Origin: Rhizobacter sp.
GTDB taxonomy: Bacteria; Pseudomonadota; Gammaproteobacteria; Burkholderiales; Burkholderiaceae_C
Direction of reading: 5' to 3'
NCBI GenBank assembly: GCA_025360945.1
Contig: JANYBE010000019.1
Location: 1-6,605 of the forward strand
DNA length: 6,605 nt
The notes under the pieces were generated by a model. That model was not told the DNA's origin, did no database searches, and worked only from the letters and a program-made list of their open reading frames with translations. Made by a program: the position numbers and the translations under genes. The number at the start of each line of letters is the position of its first letter. Within the stretch, counting starts at the first letter, position 1. Positions 1 to 6,282 of the stretch are shown here, piece after piece.

Positions 1-48
1 ATTGCTCCTCCTGAACCACGTGCGAATTGCGATCGGTGGAACTCTGCA

Positions 49-420
49 CTAAGCCCCAGCGTTGTAGAAATATTCTTCCCGGACGATCTTTCCACCTTGG
101 ACCGAATACAGGCCCATTTCTTCCATAGTCATGCGTCTTCCCGACGGCTTGTTCGTAACCTCGAACTTGAAGCCAACGATGAACTTGTCATCGAGGGGCC
201 ACGGGCCGGCAACAACGGCCGAATGTACTTCGTGATTTGAGCTCCACCACTCTCCCTTGGCTCCAATGGCAGCGAGTCCTCGCGTCACCCTGTCCATTCC
301 CGGTGGCGCAAATGCTTCGACGCTGACCGCGTCTTCGGCGTACAGCGCCTTGGCTTCGCGATTCTTCCCTTGCTTGCACAATTCGACGAGTTTGTTGGCA
401 ATTTCCAGAGTAGTCATCAT
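49..420 (-). CDS. SnoaL-like / NTF2-fold protein
   Basis: A 123-residue protein that looks like a single-domain member of the SnoaL/NTF2 superfamily (cone-shaped alpha+beta barrel). Seen: an N-terminal amphipathic helix (ANKLVELCKQGKNREAKALYAEDAV, about residues 8-32), where the LYAEDAV pattern is typical of the family; a WW pair at 58-59; and a C-terminal strand block from about 77 to 119 (DDKFIVGFKFEV, then GLYSVQGGKIVREEYFY). Members are polyketide cyclases, isomerases, or proteins of unknown substrate, so no reaction can be assigned. I chose the ATG at 420 (a second ATG is at 417) because AAAGGAG lies at 425-431, 4 or 7 nt upstream. The frame is open to 525, but that extension has no ribosome site and does not look like the family. 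There is no signal peptide, so it is probably cytoplasmic. Its neighbours on the same strand are a broken beta-propeller gene and an SRPBCC gene, all small or secreted accessory functions. I am confident of the fold family, not of the role. Confidence 0.82.
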   Translation of the reverse strand: MMTTLEIANKLVELCKQGKNREAKALYAEDAVSVEAFAPPGMDRVTRGLAAIGAKGEWWSSNHEVHSAVVAGPWPLDDKFIVGFKFEVTNKPSGRRMTMEEMGLYSVQGGKIVREEYFYNAGA

Positions 421-533
421 TTCGCTCCTTTGTGCTGATTGAGCCGGCCAAACGACCAGCCCTTCAACTGTAAGCTGCCCTTGCACGGCTCGAATAAAGA
501 ATGTAGAAACCAAACCCCTTCCCATTGAGCGAC

Positions 534-557
534 GCGTCCGCCTGGCAGGTCGGACGC
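534..557. repeat. GC-rich inverted repeat between genes
   Basis: GCGTCCG (534-540) and CGGACGC (551-557) form a perfect 7-bp stem with a 10-nt loop. The hairpin lies just downstream of the beta-propeller remnant, read on the minus strand, and upstream of the SnoaL-like gene. No T-run follows on either strand, so it is not a classical intrinsic terminator. It could be a weak transcription attenuator or a neutral palindrome. Confidence 0.4.
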
Positions 558-577
558 AACGGAAGTCTTCAATTGCT

Positions 578-970
578 CTACTGCGGTGCGATTCGAATCG
601 AGGCCGGGCTGCCCGGCATCTTGATCCGCACCCCCGTGTCCTCCATGCCGGTTCCAGTCATTCGGAACGCGGCCAACTCGTTGCCGGCCTAGTCCTGAAT
701 CAGGATGTACTTGCCGTCCGGTGTGAACCGGAACGTAACGCCTTGATTGTTCTTGCCGATGGGCGCTTCGGCGATCATTGTGGCGTGACCATTCTTGACT
801 GAAAAGAGCATCAGGCTCCAATGCTCTGTGCAGAACGGGCTGATTTTGTTTGGCAGGTTCGTGCCGTCGATGTTGCTCACTGTCATCCACTTGCCGTCCG
901 GGGAGACGGCGACTCCCTCGGGCGTTTGGCCGACCGTGACGTGCTCGATCGCACGGAACGGCTCGCGCAT
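578..970 (-). pseudogene. Beta-propeller (YVTN-type) C-terminal remnant with in-frame TAG
   Basis: Read on the minus strand, this encodes the last part of a YVTN/YncE-like beta-propeller. About 94 codons come before a TAG (689-691) and 36 after it, up to the next TAG at 578-580. Seen: a blade starting REPFRAIEHVTVGQTPEGVA then SPDGKW; a second blade ending FTPDGKYILIQD; then, after the stop and in the same frame, AGNELAAFRMTGTGMEDTG and IRIAPQ. That tail is the usual C-terminus of the family (strand, D-T-G-x-R-I, P-A-x-I-R). Homology therefore continues straight through the stop, which one base change from a Tyr codon could have made. Upstream of about 970 the frame stays open to 1075 but turns into Arg/Thr/Ala-rich sequence with no propeller pattern. 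The N-terminal blades, normally most of a protein of 300 or more residues, are absent from the window. The gene is dead twice over, by truncation and by a nonsense codon, unless the TAG is a sequencing error. The family is often secreted and includes YncE-like proteins and lactonase relatives. Confidence 0.8.
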
Positions 971-1232
971 TGGTGGCGGCCGCAGTCCTTCTCGTTCCGG
1001 CCTGTCCTGCCTGATCGTCGCCGCATTCGTGTGCGTTGGCGCGCTGGCAGTTCTCGCCTGCCTCGCATCCGCCAACGTCCATCGACGGTGGCGGACACAG
1101 ACACAGGCTTGACGCCCTAGTCAAGATTGGTCTGGTTTGTCGGGCTGCCCGCACTTCGGAACATCGACTCCAATGCGCGACTTTTAGGTGCACAAGCCGC
1201 GAAACTTGCGCCGCAAGGTCATCAGCGAGCGA
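971..1232. other. Non-coding gap upstream of propeller remnant
   Basis: No gene is supported here. Translation in the propeller frame continues to an ATG at 1075, but the peptide is low-complexity and Arg/Ala/Thr-rich and matches no propeller blade. The other two minus frames give equally Arg/Cys-rich products. A short palindrome, CTTGC-GCC-GCAAG (1205-1217), lies just beyond the SRPBCC stop codon and could act as a weak 3' hairpin, though no T-run follows. The junction near 970 is where recognisable propeller sequence ends, so it is the likely deletion or recombination breakpoint. Confidence 0.45.
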
Positions 1233-1811
1233 CTACTTCTTGCGTTTGATCATCTCTGCGACGATCGCCGTAAATTGTTCTTCCATGTCGTGCTTGAGCC
1301 GCGTCTCAGAGATCGCCCGGGCCGCCATTCCCGTAGGGACTAGCTCTAGCCGATACACTAATTTCGTGCCGCCAGCATCCGCGCTGAGCGTCATCAACGA
1401 TTGCTGGCGACGCATCTCGCCCTTGATTTGTTTGGATTCGATGGTGGTCTGCGGATTCATCACGATCTCGCGCACACTCGAGTAAGCAAAGCTAAACGGT
1501 CCGAACTTCGCAGTTCCGTCTTGCTCGATCGTGAGCTGATTTCCACCGGGCTTGATCACATTGCTTTCACGAAGGTTCGGCACCCAAGCGGCCATGTGCG
1601 AGAAGTCGGTCAGTACTTCCCAGGCAATCGCCTGACTTACCGGGGCAAATATGTGGGCGGTCACGACATAGGTCTCACCGTCGTATGCGACGTCGATGCT
1701 GCGCACGGGTGATTGCGCTGCGGCGCCCGCAACCAATGCACAGCACACCATAACGGCAAAGATGCGCCGGCTGGCCCGTGAAATTCCCTGGAGCATTGAC
1801 TGTGCAGACAT
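1233..1811 (-). CDS. Exported SRPBCC (START/polyketide-cyclase-like) protein
   Basis: A 192-residue protein with a cleavable Sec signal peptide followed by an SRPBCC-type hydrophobic ligand-binding domain. Seen: positive n-region (SRASRR, 11-16), hydrophobic core (IFAVMVCCALVAGAAA, 17-32), likely cleavage near residue 32. Mature domain: strand ETYVVTAHIFAPVSQAIAWEVLTDFSHMAAWVPNL (46-80), which is the hallmark first strand plus helix 'A...aWevLtDf..ma.wvP.l'; the central sheet about 92-160; and a long C-terminal helix (RLKHDMEEQFTAIVAEMIKRKK, 171-192) that closes the pocket in this fold. The start at 1811 is chosen because GGGGA lies about 8 nt upstream and the signal peptide follows at once. 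The open frame reaches 1991, but that extension is Arg-rich and overlaps the sigma remnant. Such periplasmic members probably bind or carry a hydrophobic small molecule; the ligand is unknown. The fold call is strong, the function is not. Confidence 0.87.
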   Translation of the reverse strand: MSAQSMLQGISRASRRIFAVMVCCALVAGAAAQSPVRSIDVAYDGETYVVTAHIFAPVSQAIAWEVLTDFSHMAAWVPNLRESNVIKPGGNQLTIEQDGTAKFGPFSFAYSSVREIVMNPQTTIESKQIKGEMRRQQSLMTLSADAGGTKLVYRLELVPTGMAARAISETRLKHDMEEQFTAIVAEMIKRKK

Positions 1812-1932
1812 GGTTTGTTCCCCTGAAGCAGTGTCAGCATAGCAACAGAATTGCCAAGAGGCGATCGGCGACACCGTTGCTCGCAGTGACCGTCCACGTT
1901 GGAGGGGTGTCGCCATGCCAGATTGTGGCCGT

Positions 1933-2088
1933 CTACTCCTGCTCCGGATCGTCGGCTTCATGCTCCGTGGTTGGCGACAATTAGGCAACACGGCGGCCAG
2001 GATAGTTGACGCCGGCCAGCTCCGTGCGGCCGCGGCGCATGAGCGCAGCCCTGACGCGGGAGAAGGCAGCTTGCCAGTTCTTGACCAT
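1933..2088 (-). pseudogene. ECF sigma factor N-terminal remnant, split by 57-bp insertion
   Basis: On the minus strand from an ATG at 2088, the frame reads M-V-K-N-W-Q-A-A-F-S-R-V-R-A-A-L-M-R-R-G-R-T. This is almost the start of the intact sigma factor encoded at 5514. Nineteen codons of unrelated sequence follow, including a TAA (2044-2046 relative frame region ends near 1981-1983). In the same frame the sigma sequence then resumes as E-H-E-A-D-D-P-E-Q-E, ending in TAG (1933-1935), where the intact protein has V-H-D-A-D-D-L-V-Q-E. With the insertion left out, 24 of 32 residues match the intact protein. Many codons differ synonymously, so this is an old paralogue and not a recent copy. Nothing resembling sigma region 2.2-4 follows, and the SRPBCC gene begins soon after. 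The remnant covers only the start of region 2 and cannot make a working sigma factor. Confidence 0.78.
1962..2026. repeat. 8-bp direct repeat bounding an insertion in the sigma remnant
   Basis: GCTCCGTG occurs at 1962-1969 and again at 2019-2026, with 49 bp between (period 57 bp, exactly 19 codons). Removing one repeat copy plus the 49 bp restores a continuous sigma-factor reading frame on the minus strand. Within the insert, GGCGACAA (1973-1980) and TTGACGCC (2006-2013) form an imperfect inverted repeat (7 of 8). The layout resembles a target-site duplication around the scar of a small or internally deleted element. A chance local duplication is also possible. Confidence 0.6.
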
Positions 2089-2693
2089 TGCAGGGCGATG
2101 ACGCAACCAACGGTTTGCCCAAGAGCCCGATCCTAGGTCTGTCGGCCTCGCTGCGGCCCACTGGCTCCCGTGCATCCCTTAACTTGAACGAGGCCGGGCC
2201 GCAGGTCCAGCAATCGAAAGACCGAACGAAAGCGGCAACATGAACGAGTTTTTTGGATGCGTTATGTGGGGTGGATCGTTCGGCACTGCACAAGACCACG
2301 AACCCCTCTGGCCGATACGGCTTCAGACCGGTGTCACAGGCGTAGCCGGCGTTCCAAAACCGTCCGTCGCGAGGGCACTGACGCCACTTGGAGTTCATGC
2401 GAATGCAACGGGCGCGCCGGCGGCGTGCCACCGAACGATTGTTCTACCACCGCCGTTCCGCCGTTGAGTTAACGCGACGAAGCGAGGACCATTCCCGCAA
2501 GTTCCCGAGGGAGCACCGATCCATCTCCGCAGTTCTCGATCACCGCCATCGGCGAGCGCGCAACGCGACGTTCTCTCGTGTTCAGACGGTCGCAAGGCTT
2601 ATCGACCGACGAAGGCTCACGGCGTCACTCTTGCGGAGGCGCACGCAACCCAGTCAGGCCCAAAAGCATCATCAGTACTTCAAGGAACATCTC
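2089..2693. other. About 600 bp with no supported gene
   Basis: Open frames exist on both strands (for example minus 1958-2431, plus 2240-2467, and the upstream part of plus 2388-3128). Their products are rich in Arg, His, Cys and Pro, lack recognisable domains, and have no convincing ribosome sites. I find no tRNA, CRISPR array, IS terminal repeats or clear operator here. The stretch separates the minus-strand accessory genes from the plus-strand LuxR region and may contain decayed coding sequence upstream of the sigma remnant. Confidence 0.5.
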
Positions 2694-3128
2694 ATGGCGT
2701 ATCGAAAGACGGCCCTATTCATCCTGACACCGAACGAACGTGCACAGGTGAGCGACCTCAACGATCTTTGGCAGGTGAGTCTTGTCAAGGTGGACTCAGG
2801 CGTTGCGGCAGGCAGCGCCAGGCGTGGGCTCGGTAACGACCGCGCGGAGTGGTGGGCGATGTTCATGACACGCAAGCAGTTTCACGGGTGCTGTGCAGAC
2901 GATCCATTGAGATTCACTGATCCCCACCTCTTTGCGCAATTCAAGACGGAGTTTGACCATGTCTTCAATCAGCCGAGCTCGCTCGACTTCCATTCAGAAT
3001 CCGGCGGAGAACCATGCGTGTCAGGCTTGCGCCCTCGACGCCATCATCCGGGTTCACCTCGCGGCGGACGCGCCGCAATTGCTGCAGAGACTGATGAGCG
3101 CCACGGTGGCGATCGGGGCAACCGCTAG
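2694..3128 (+). CDS. Hypothetical small protein overlapping LuxR start
   Basis: I do not recognise this protein. From the ATG at 2694 it would be 144 residues; AAGGA (2682-2686) sits 7 nt upstream, a good ribosome site that argues for translation. The first 90-100 residues look protein-like: mixed hydrophobic and charged (ALFILTPNERAQVSDLNDLW, then WWAMFMTRKQF, then DPHLFAQFKTEFDHVFNQ). There is no signal peptide or membrane segment. The last 50 or so residues, where the frame overlaps the LuxR gene by 170 bp, become Gly/Arg/His-rich, as expected of an out-of-frame reading of another gene. The real gene may once have ended near 2960 and lost its stop, or the whole ORF may be fortuitous. If real, it would be co-transcribed with the LuxR regulator. 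The frame is open back to 2388, but that part is Arg-rich and I exclude it. Confidence 0.4.
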   Translation: MAYRKTALFILTPNERAQVSDLNDLWQVSLVKVDSGVAAGSARRGLGNDRAEWWAMFMTRKQFHGCCADDPLRFTDPHLFAQFKTEFDHVFNQPSSLDFHSESGGEPCVSGLRPRRHHPGSPRGGRAAIAAETDERHGGDRGNR

Positions 3129-3747
3129 CATCTACACCGTAGCCATCCCGGAAGACGGACCTGAGCCGTCGAGCTTCAGCCTTTTTGCCTGCCATCCGGG
3201 CTTCGCGCAAGAGCAGTGCCGCCTCGGGCCACTGCTGAATCACCCCTGGTTCCGGTTCGCCCGCACGCGCTCCGCGCCCGCAACCGATCAGCAGATTCAA
3301 CCCAGACAGTCGTCCGATACCGAAGCCATCGAACTCGCCCGGCGCTACGGCTTCACCTCATGTCTCATCGTGCCCACGGCATCGATCTTCGATCCAGGCC
3401 GGGTCGAAATGCTGTGCCTCGGCAGCACCCGCGCAGACGCCTTCGAGGGCGAAGGCGCCCGCATGGTCCGCACGCTCGCCAGAGCACTCGCAGCGGAACT
3501 TCATGACTGCGTGATGCGCCACTTGAGCGAGAGTCTGCGAGAGGGCGCGCGCCTCCATGAGACGGACATCGAACTGCTGCGGCTCGAGTGGCAGGGCCTC
3601 AGCACCAAAGAGATTTCGCTCAAGACTGGCATGAGCACGGCGACTGTGGATTCACGATTCCAACGTGTCAACAATCGACTTCAGTGTGCCAACCGAAAAG
3701 CGTCGGCCCGACGGGCAGCCGCATACGGCCTTCTGGAGGGAACATAG
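2959..3747 (+). CDS. LuxR-family HTH transcriptional regulator
   Basis: A 262-residue regulator with an N-terminal sensor-like region and a C-terminal LuxR/GerE DNA-binding domain. Seen: HTH at about 199-259 (LHETDIELLRLEWQGLSTKE, then ISLKTGMSTATVDSRFQRVNNRL, ending AAAYGLL). This follows the family pattern of a start like 'lt.rE.evL', then 'G.stkeIA..l.is..TV..h...i..KL', with T229-V230 in the recognition helix. The N-terminal part, about 20-185, has the layout of a GAF-like/autoinducer-binding domain: PWFRFART at 96-103, ARRYGFTSCLIVPT at 127-140, and a closing helix at 165-185. The classical acyl-homoserine-lactone ligand residues are not clearly recognisable, so the signal is unknown. 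The start at 2959 is chosen because GGAG (2948-2951) lies 7 nt upstream; a TTG at 2932 is the alternative. No LuxI synthase lies in the window, so it would be an orphan ('solo') regulator. The gene is convergent with the FecR gene. Confidence 0.82.
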   Translation: MSSISRARSTSIQNPAENHACQACALDAIIRVHLAADAPQLLQRLMSATVAIGATASIYTVAIPEDGPEPSSFSLFACHPGFAQEQCRLGPLLNHPWFRFARTRSAPATDQQIQPRQSSDTEAIELARRYGFTSCLIVPTASIFDPGRVEMLCLGSTRADAFEGEGARMVRTLARALAAELHDCVMRHLSESLREGARLHETDIELLRLEWQGLSTKEISLKTGMSTATVDSRFQRVNNRLQCANRKASARRAAAYGLLEGT

Positions 3748-3958
3748 GAAATGTTGGCAGCATCGTTGGTGACGGGCTCGAGAGGTTCGAACGGACTCGT
3801 CGAGGTGACTCGCTTCAACTTCGAGTGCGAATGGCCCGGGCGTTCAGGGTGAGCCTGGCGCGCAAGATTCTTGCAATCTTTGATCAAGCGGGTGAGGCTC
3901 CCGGTACTCGACCGAACTTGCCAGCGCGGGTTCGTCGGGCTTCCTCAGCTCTTGCACC
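3748..3958. other. Intergenic gap between convergent genes
   Basis: About 210 bp separates the 3' ends of the LuxR gene (plus) and the FecR gene (minus). It holds no supported gene. The best secondary structure is AAGATT-CTTGC-AATCTT (3864-3880), overlapped by an alternative GCAAG-ATT-CTTGC stem (3862-3874). Being A/T-rich in the stem with no T-run after it, this is at most a weak bidirectional terminator. Both genes probably end transcription here, but no strong intrinsic terminator is visible. Confidence 0.4.
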
Positions 3959-5032
3959 CTACTGCGGCGTCAGCTCCAGGCGACCAGCACGCTCATGCAA
4001 GACCAAGCCGTGCAGCGCGGCCACCGCGCGCGCAAAGCCAACGGTATCAGTGGTGCGGAAGAGTCCGCTGACGCGGCGCCCGTTCAACGAGAGATCTCCA
4101 ACCAACACGATCGGCACTCGGCTGTAGCGGTTCATCTCCGCCACGGCGTCGGAGAGCGGCGTGTCGTCGAACACCGCCTCACTGCGCGTCCAGGCCATGA
4201 CCCGCTCGATGCGCGGGCGATCGACGTCCATCGTCGCGCGCTCGGCACCATTGCTCGCGGAGTCGCCCGCCCCGCTGAGCCGGACGCGGTCCCCAGGATG
4301 CAAAAGAATAGATCGAGCAAGTGTGGTCCCGTTATGAGGCCCATCAGCTGCAGGTCGCACGGTCACCTGTCCTTCGATCAGCGTCACGGCCAGCCCGTCG
4401 TTGACGCGCGTACCCTTGGGCGCAAGCCGAACCGAGAACACGGTCCCAAGCGCCACCACCTCGCTGCCGGCCGCCCGCACCACGAACGGCCGGCGCGCGT
4501 CCTTGACAACCTCGAACAGGGCTTCGCCTCCTTCGATGTGCACGGTGCGCCGCGCCGAGGCGAGCTCCACCCTCACCCGCGTGGCCGTATTGAGCGACAT
4601 GCGGGTGCCGTCGCGCAGGACGACAATCTGCTGCTCGCCCACGCCGGTGGCGTAGGTGTCGATGTCAGTCCAGGGTTGAAGGACGGCCAGAGCGCCGATC
4701 ACCAAGGTCGCCAGTCCCAACGCGAGCGACCAGCGCAAGCGATTTGGGAGTCGGATGCTTCGCCCGACCCCCGAACGTCCGGCAGCGGCGGCGTAGGCAC
4801 CGAGCGTGACACGGGAGACGTCTTGCCAGGTGTCCGTACAGCGCTCAAAGGCCAGCCGGTGCGCGGCGGCGCGAGCCTGCCACGCGAGGCACTCGCGCTC
4901 CATACTGCTTGGGCGGTCCGGGCCGTGCAAGCGGGCTACCCACACGGCGGCCTCGGCGGCGATCTCCGGCGTCACCACTGACTGAGCATCTCGATCTTCA
5001 TCCGGCTCGGCAGAGCCATCCGTCCCAGCCAC
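3959..5032 (-). CDS. FecR-family sigma regulator (transmembrane)
   Basis: A 357-residue single-pass inner-membrane protein of the FecR family, which relays a periplasmic signal to a cognate FecI-type sigma factor and acts as anti-sigma and/or activator. Seen in order: a cytoplasmic N-terminal DUF4880-like segment (EIAAEAAVWVARLHGP, 23-38, and CLAWQARAAAHRLAFERCTD, 48-67); a transmembrane helix (SLALGLATLVIGALAVL, 102-118); the periplasmic FecR domain about 126-224 (TYATGVGEQQIVVLRDGTRM, SLNTATRVRVEL, GEALFEVVKDARRPFVVRA, ALGTVFSVR, VTLIEGQVTV); and a C-terminal STN-like segment (EAVFDDTPLSDAVAEMNRYS, 285-304) of the sort that contacts a TonB receptor. It starts with GTG at 5032, only 2 nt after the sigma stop codon, so translational coupling is likely. 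The length is normal for the family. No receptor gene follows in this window. Function is inferred from family and context. Confidence 0.93.
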   Translation of the reverse strand: MAGTDGSAEPDEDRDAQSVVTPEIAAEAAVWVARLHGPDRPSSMERECLAWQARAAAHRLAFERCTDTWQDVSRVTLGAYAAAAGRSGVGRSIRLPNRLRWSLALGLATLVIGALAVLQPWTDIDTYATGVGEQQIVVLRDGTRMSLNTATRVRVELASARRTVHIEGGEALFEVVKDARRPFVVRAAGSEVVALGTVFSVRLAPKGTRVNDGLAVTLIEGQVTVRPAADGPHNGTTLARSILLHPGDRVRLSGAGDSASNGAERATMDVDRPRIERVMAWTRSEAVFDDTPLSDAVAEMNRYSRVPIVLVGDLSLNGRRVSGLFRTTDTVGFARAVAALHGLVLHERAGRLELTPQ

Positions 5033-5034
5033 GG

Positions 5035-5514
5035 CTACCAGCCTTCCATCCAGCTCGTGACCTGCAGTGTGGCCTTGGCGATGTGCTTCTCCACCGTGCT
5101 GATGCTGAGCTGGTGCTCACGCGCGATCTCCCGGTAGGTCAAGCCGTCAACGCGATGGGATAGGAAGATGTCGCGGGTCTTGTCATTCAGGCGGCCAAGG
5201 CAGACGCTCAATCGCGCGAGGCGCTCGCGTGCGAGCACCACCGCCTCGGCACCAGGCGCCAAGTCGACGAGGACCACCTCGTCGAGAACGACCTCTTCGC
5301 CATGACTGACGCACGTCCGATGCGTGTCGATTGACAAGTTGAGGGCGGTACGCATGAGGAATGCCTCGGGCTTGGCCACGATCTGCTTGCGCTCATAGCA
5401 AGTCAGCCGCACCCAGGCCTCCTGAACCAGATCGTCCGCGTCATGCACCGTGCGACCACGGCGTATCAGCGCCGCTCGAACACGGGAGAAGACCGCCTGC
5501 CAGTTCGGGGACAC
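5035..5514 (-). CDS. FecI-like ECF RNA polymerase sigma factor
   Basis: A 159-residue sigma-70 family factor of the extracytoplasmic-function (FecI-like) type, directing RNA polymerase to a small regulon. Seen: region 2 about 5-67, with the family hallmark DADDLVQEAWVRL (25-37) and PEAFLMRTALNLSIDTHR (49-66); and region 4 about 95-148, with LARLSVCLGRLNDKTRDIFLSHRVDGL then the HTH TYREIAREHQLSISTVEKHI (126-145). Length is typical. The start is GTG at 5514; the paralogous remnant at 2088 has an ATG at exactly the equivalent place, which supports it. The ribosome site is weak (AGG about 8 nt upstream), so translation may depend on the upstream gene, whose stop ends 9 nt before. The FecR gene starts 2 nt downstream, giving the standard sigma/FecR pair. 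The usual targets are TonB-dependent receptor genes; none is present here. Confidence 0.94.
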   Translation of the reverse strand: MSPNWQAVFSRVRAALIRRGRTVHDADDLVQEAWVRLTCYERKQIVAKPEAFLMRTALNLSIDTHRTCVSHGEEVVLDEVVLVDLAPGAEAVVLARERLARLSVCLGRLNDKTRDIFLSHRVDGLTYREIAREHQLSISTVEKHIAKATLQVTSWMEGW

Positions 5515-5523
5515 AGTTTAGGC

Positions 5524-6228
5524 CTAGCCAGGAAGCGGTGAGGCCCTGGACGGGCCGCTTCTCAGCATGGGCCTCGTGCTTGAGCGCGCGGCGCGACGCA
5601 TGGCCAAGTCCGGCTTCGCGCCTATGGCGACAAGGCGACTCTCAGCGTGCTCCAGAAGCGTGACAACAAGCGAAGCCGCAGCCTCGTGATCTGCAAAGCA
5701 CGGCCGCCTGACTAATGCACGCATCAAGCCGCCGTGCAACTGTTGGACGGCAGCGTCGCAGTGCTGGATGACGCGCCTAAGGCGAGGTTGAGTTTCGCTG
5801 CCATCGGCAAGCAGGCCTCGTCTGTCCAATGCGAGTTCACCGGCACCGCTGCCAAGTAGCGCGTGAGTCTGGCGCACCAACGGCTCTACGGAAGGCAACA
5901 CCTTCGTGCTAGGAAAGGCCGCGCCAAGAGCCGAGTGCAGTCCGACTTGCTCGCCGCTAAACAAGAACCGAATGCCTTCGACTCCACGGGTCTTCAAGCT
6001 ATCAAACACCGCCCTCCAACCTTCACTACCCAGGTCCGAGTTCAACCACGCCCCCAATACCTCGGAGCGACCATCGGCCAGTGCCCCGTACGCCCAATGC
6101 ACGGTGCAATTGCGCCCCGGTCCTTCAGACGGCGCCTGCAAAGACAGCGTTTTGAAGTGCACGAATAAGTACCTGCAGCACAGCGGCCGATACAGGTACT
6201 TGATTGCTTCTGGCTTTCCAATCTCCAT
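5524..6228 (-). CDS. IS256/Mutator-type transposase relative, probably catalytically dead
   Basis: A 234-residue protein that follows the catalytic half of Mutator/IS256 transposases in order, but is much shorter than the usual 380-420 residues and lacks the N-terminal DNA-binding part. Seen: YLFVHF (20-25), where active enzymes have Y-L-x-x-D; WAYGALADGRSEVLGAWLNS (45-64), matching 'a.G...dG.rEvLG.w'; W71-x6-LKTRGVEGI (78-86), matching 'L..RGv.di'; FSGEQVGLHSAL (90-101), in place of the 'cDG..GlpeAi' motif; FPSTKVLPSVEPLVR (105-119), in place of '..vQ.CivHliR'; and LRRVIQ...AAVQQLH (150-165), in place of 'lRR.iyTTNaIEsLN', followed by a helix pair to about 200. By this alignment the first Asp is H24, the second is S91 or G92, and the Glu is Q162. 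Start: ATG at 6228 with GGGGA about 8-9 nt upstream. It leads an operon with the sigma and FecR genes. No terminal inverted repeats are seen flanking it. Either it is a domesticated regulator or the remains of an IS; the intact frame and operon position favour the former. Confidence 0.7.
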   Translation of the reverse strand: MEIGKPEAIKYLYRPLCCRYLFVHFKTLSLQAPSEGPGRNCTVHWAYGALADGRSEVLGAWLNSDLGSEGWRAVFDSLKTRGVEGIRFLFSGEQVGLHSALGAAFPSTKVLPSVEPLVRQTHALLGSGAGELALDRRGLLADGSETQPRLRRVIQHCDAAVQQLHGGLMRALVRRPCFADHEAAASLVVTLLEHAESRLVAIGAKPDLAMRRAARSSTRPMLRSGPSRASPLPG

Positions 6229-6282
6229 GTTCAGGATCCCCGTGAGTAGGAACTACGTTGCCGCAGGTCCGCGCAAGTCCAA

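Noticed and set aside
421..525. N-terminal extension of the SnoaL-like protein to 525
   Set aside because: The strong AAAGGAG directly before 420 and the family's usual N-terminus place the start at 420 or 417.
417..1193. Long minus-strand open frame across the SnoaL upstream region and the propeller remnant
   Set aside because: It is out of frame with the recognisable propeller sequence, is Arg/Cys/His-rich, and has no domain.
1958..2431. 157-codon minus-strand open frame overlapping the sigma remnant
   Set aside because: No ribosome site, unusual Cys/Arg-rich product, no recognised domain, and a different frame from the sigma homology.
3784..3792. GGTTCGAAC, like a tRNA T-loop
   Set aside because: The flanking bases do not form a T-stem, and no acceptor, D or anticodon arms can be built around it.
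3862..3880. Hairpin as an intrinsic terminator between the convergent genes
   Set aside because: The stem is A/T-rich, short, and lacks a T-run, so it is noted only within the intergenic entry.
3995..4981. 328-codon plus-strand open frame
   Set aside because: It lies entirely antisense to the well-supported FecR gene, and its His/Arg/Gly-rich product is typical of a shadow frame in GC-rich DNA.
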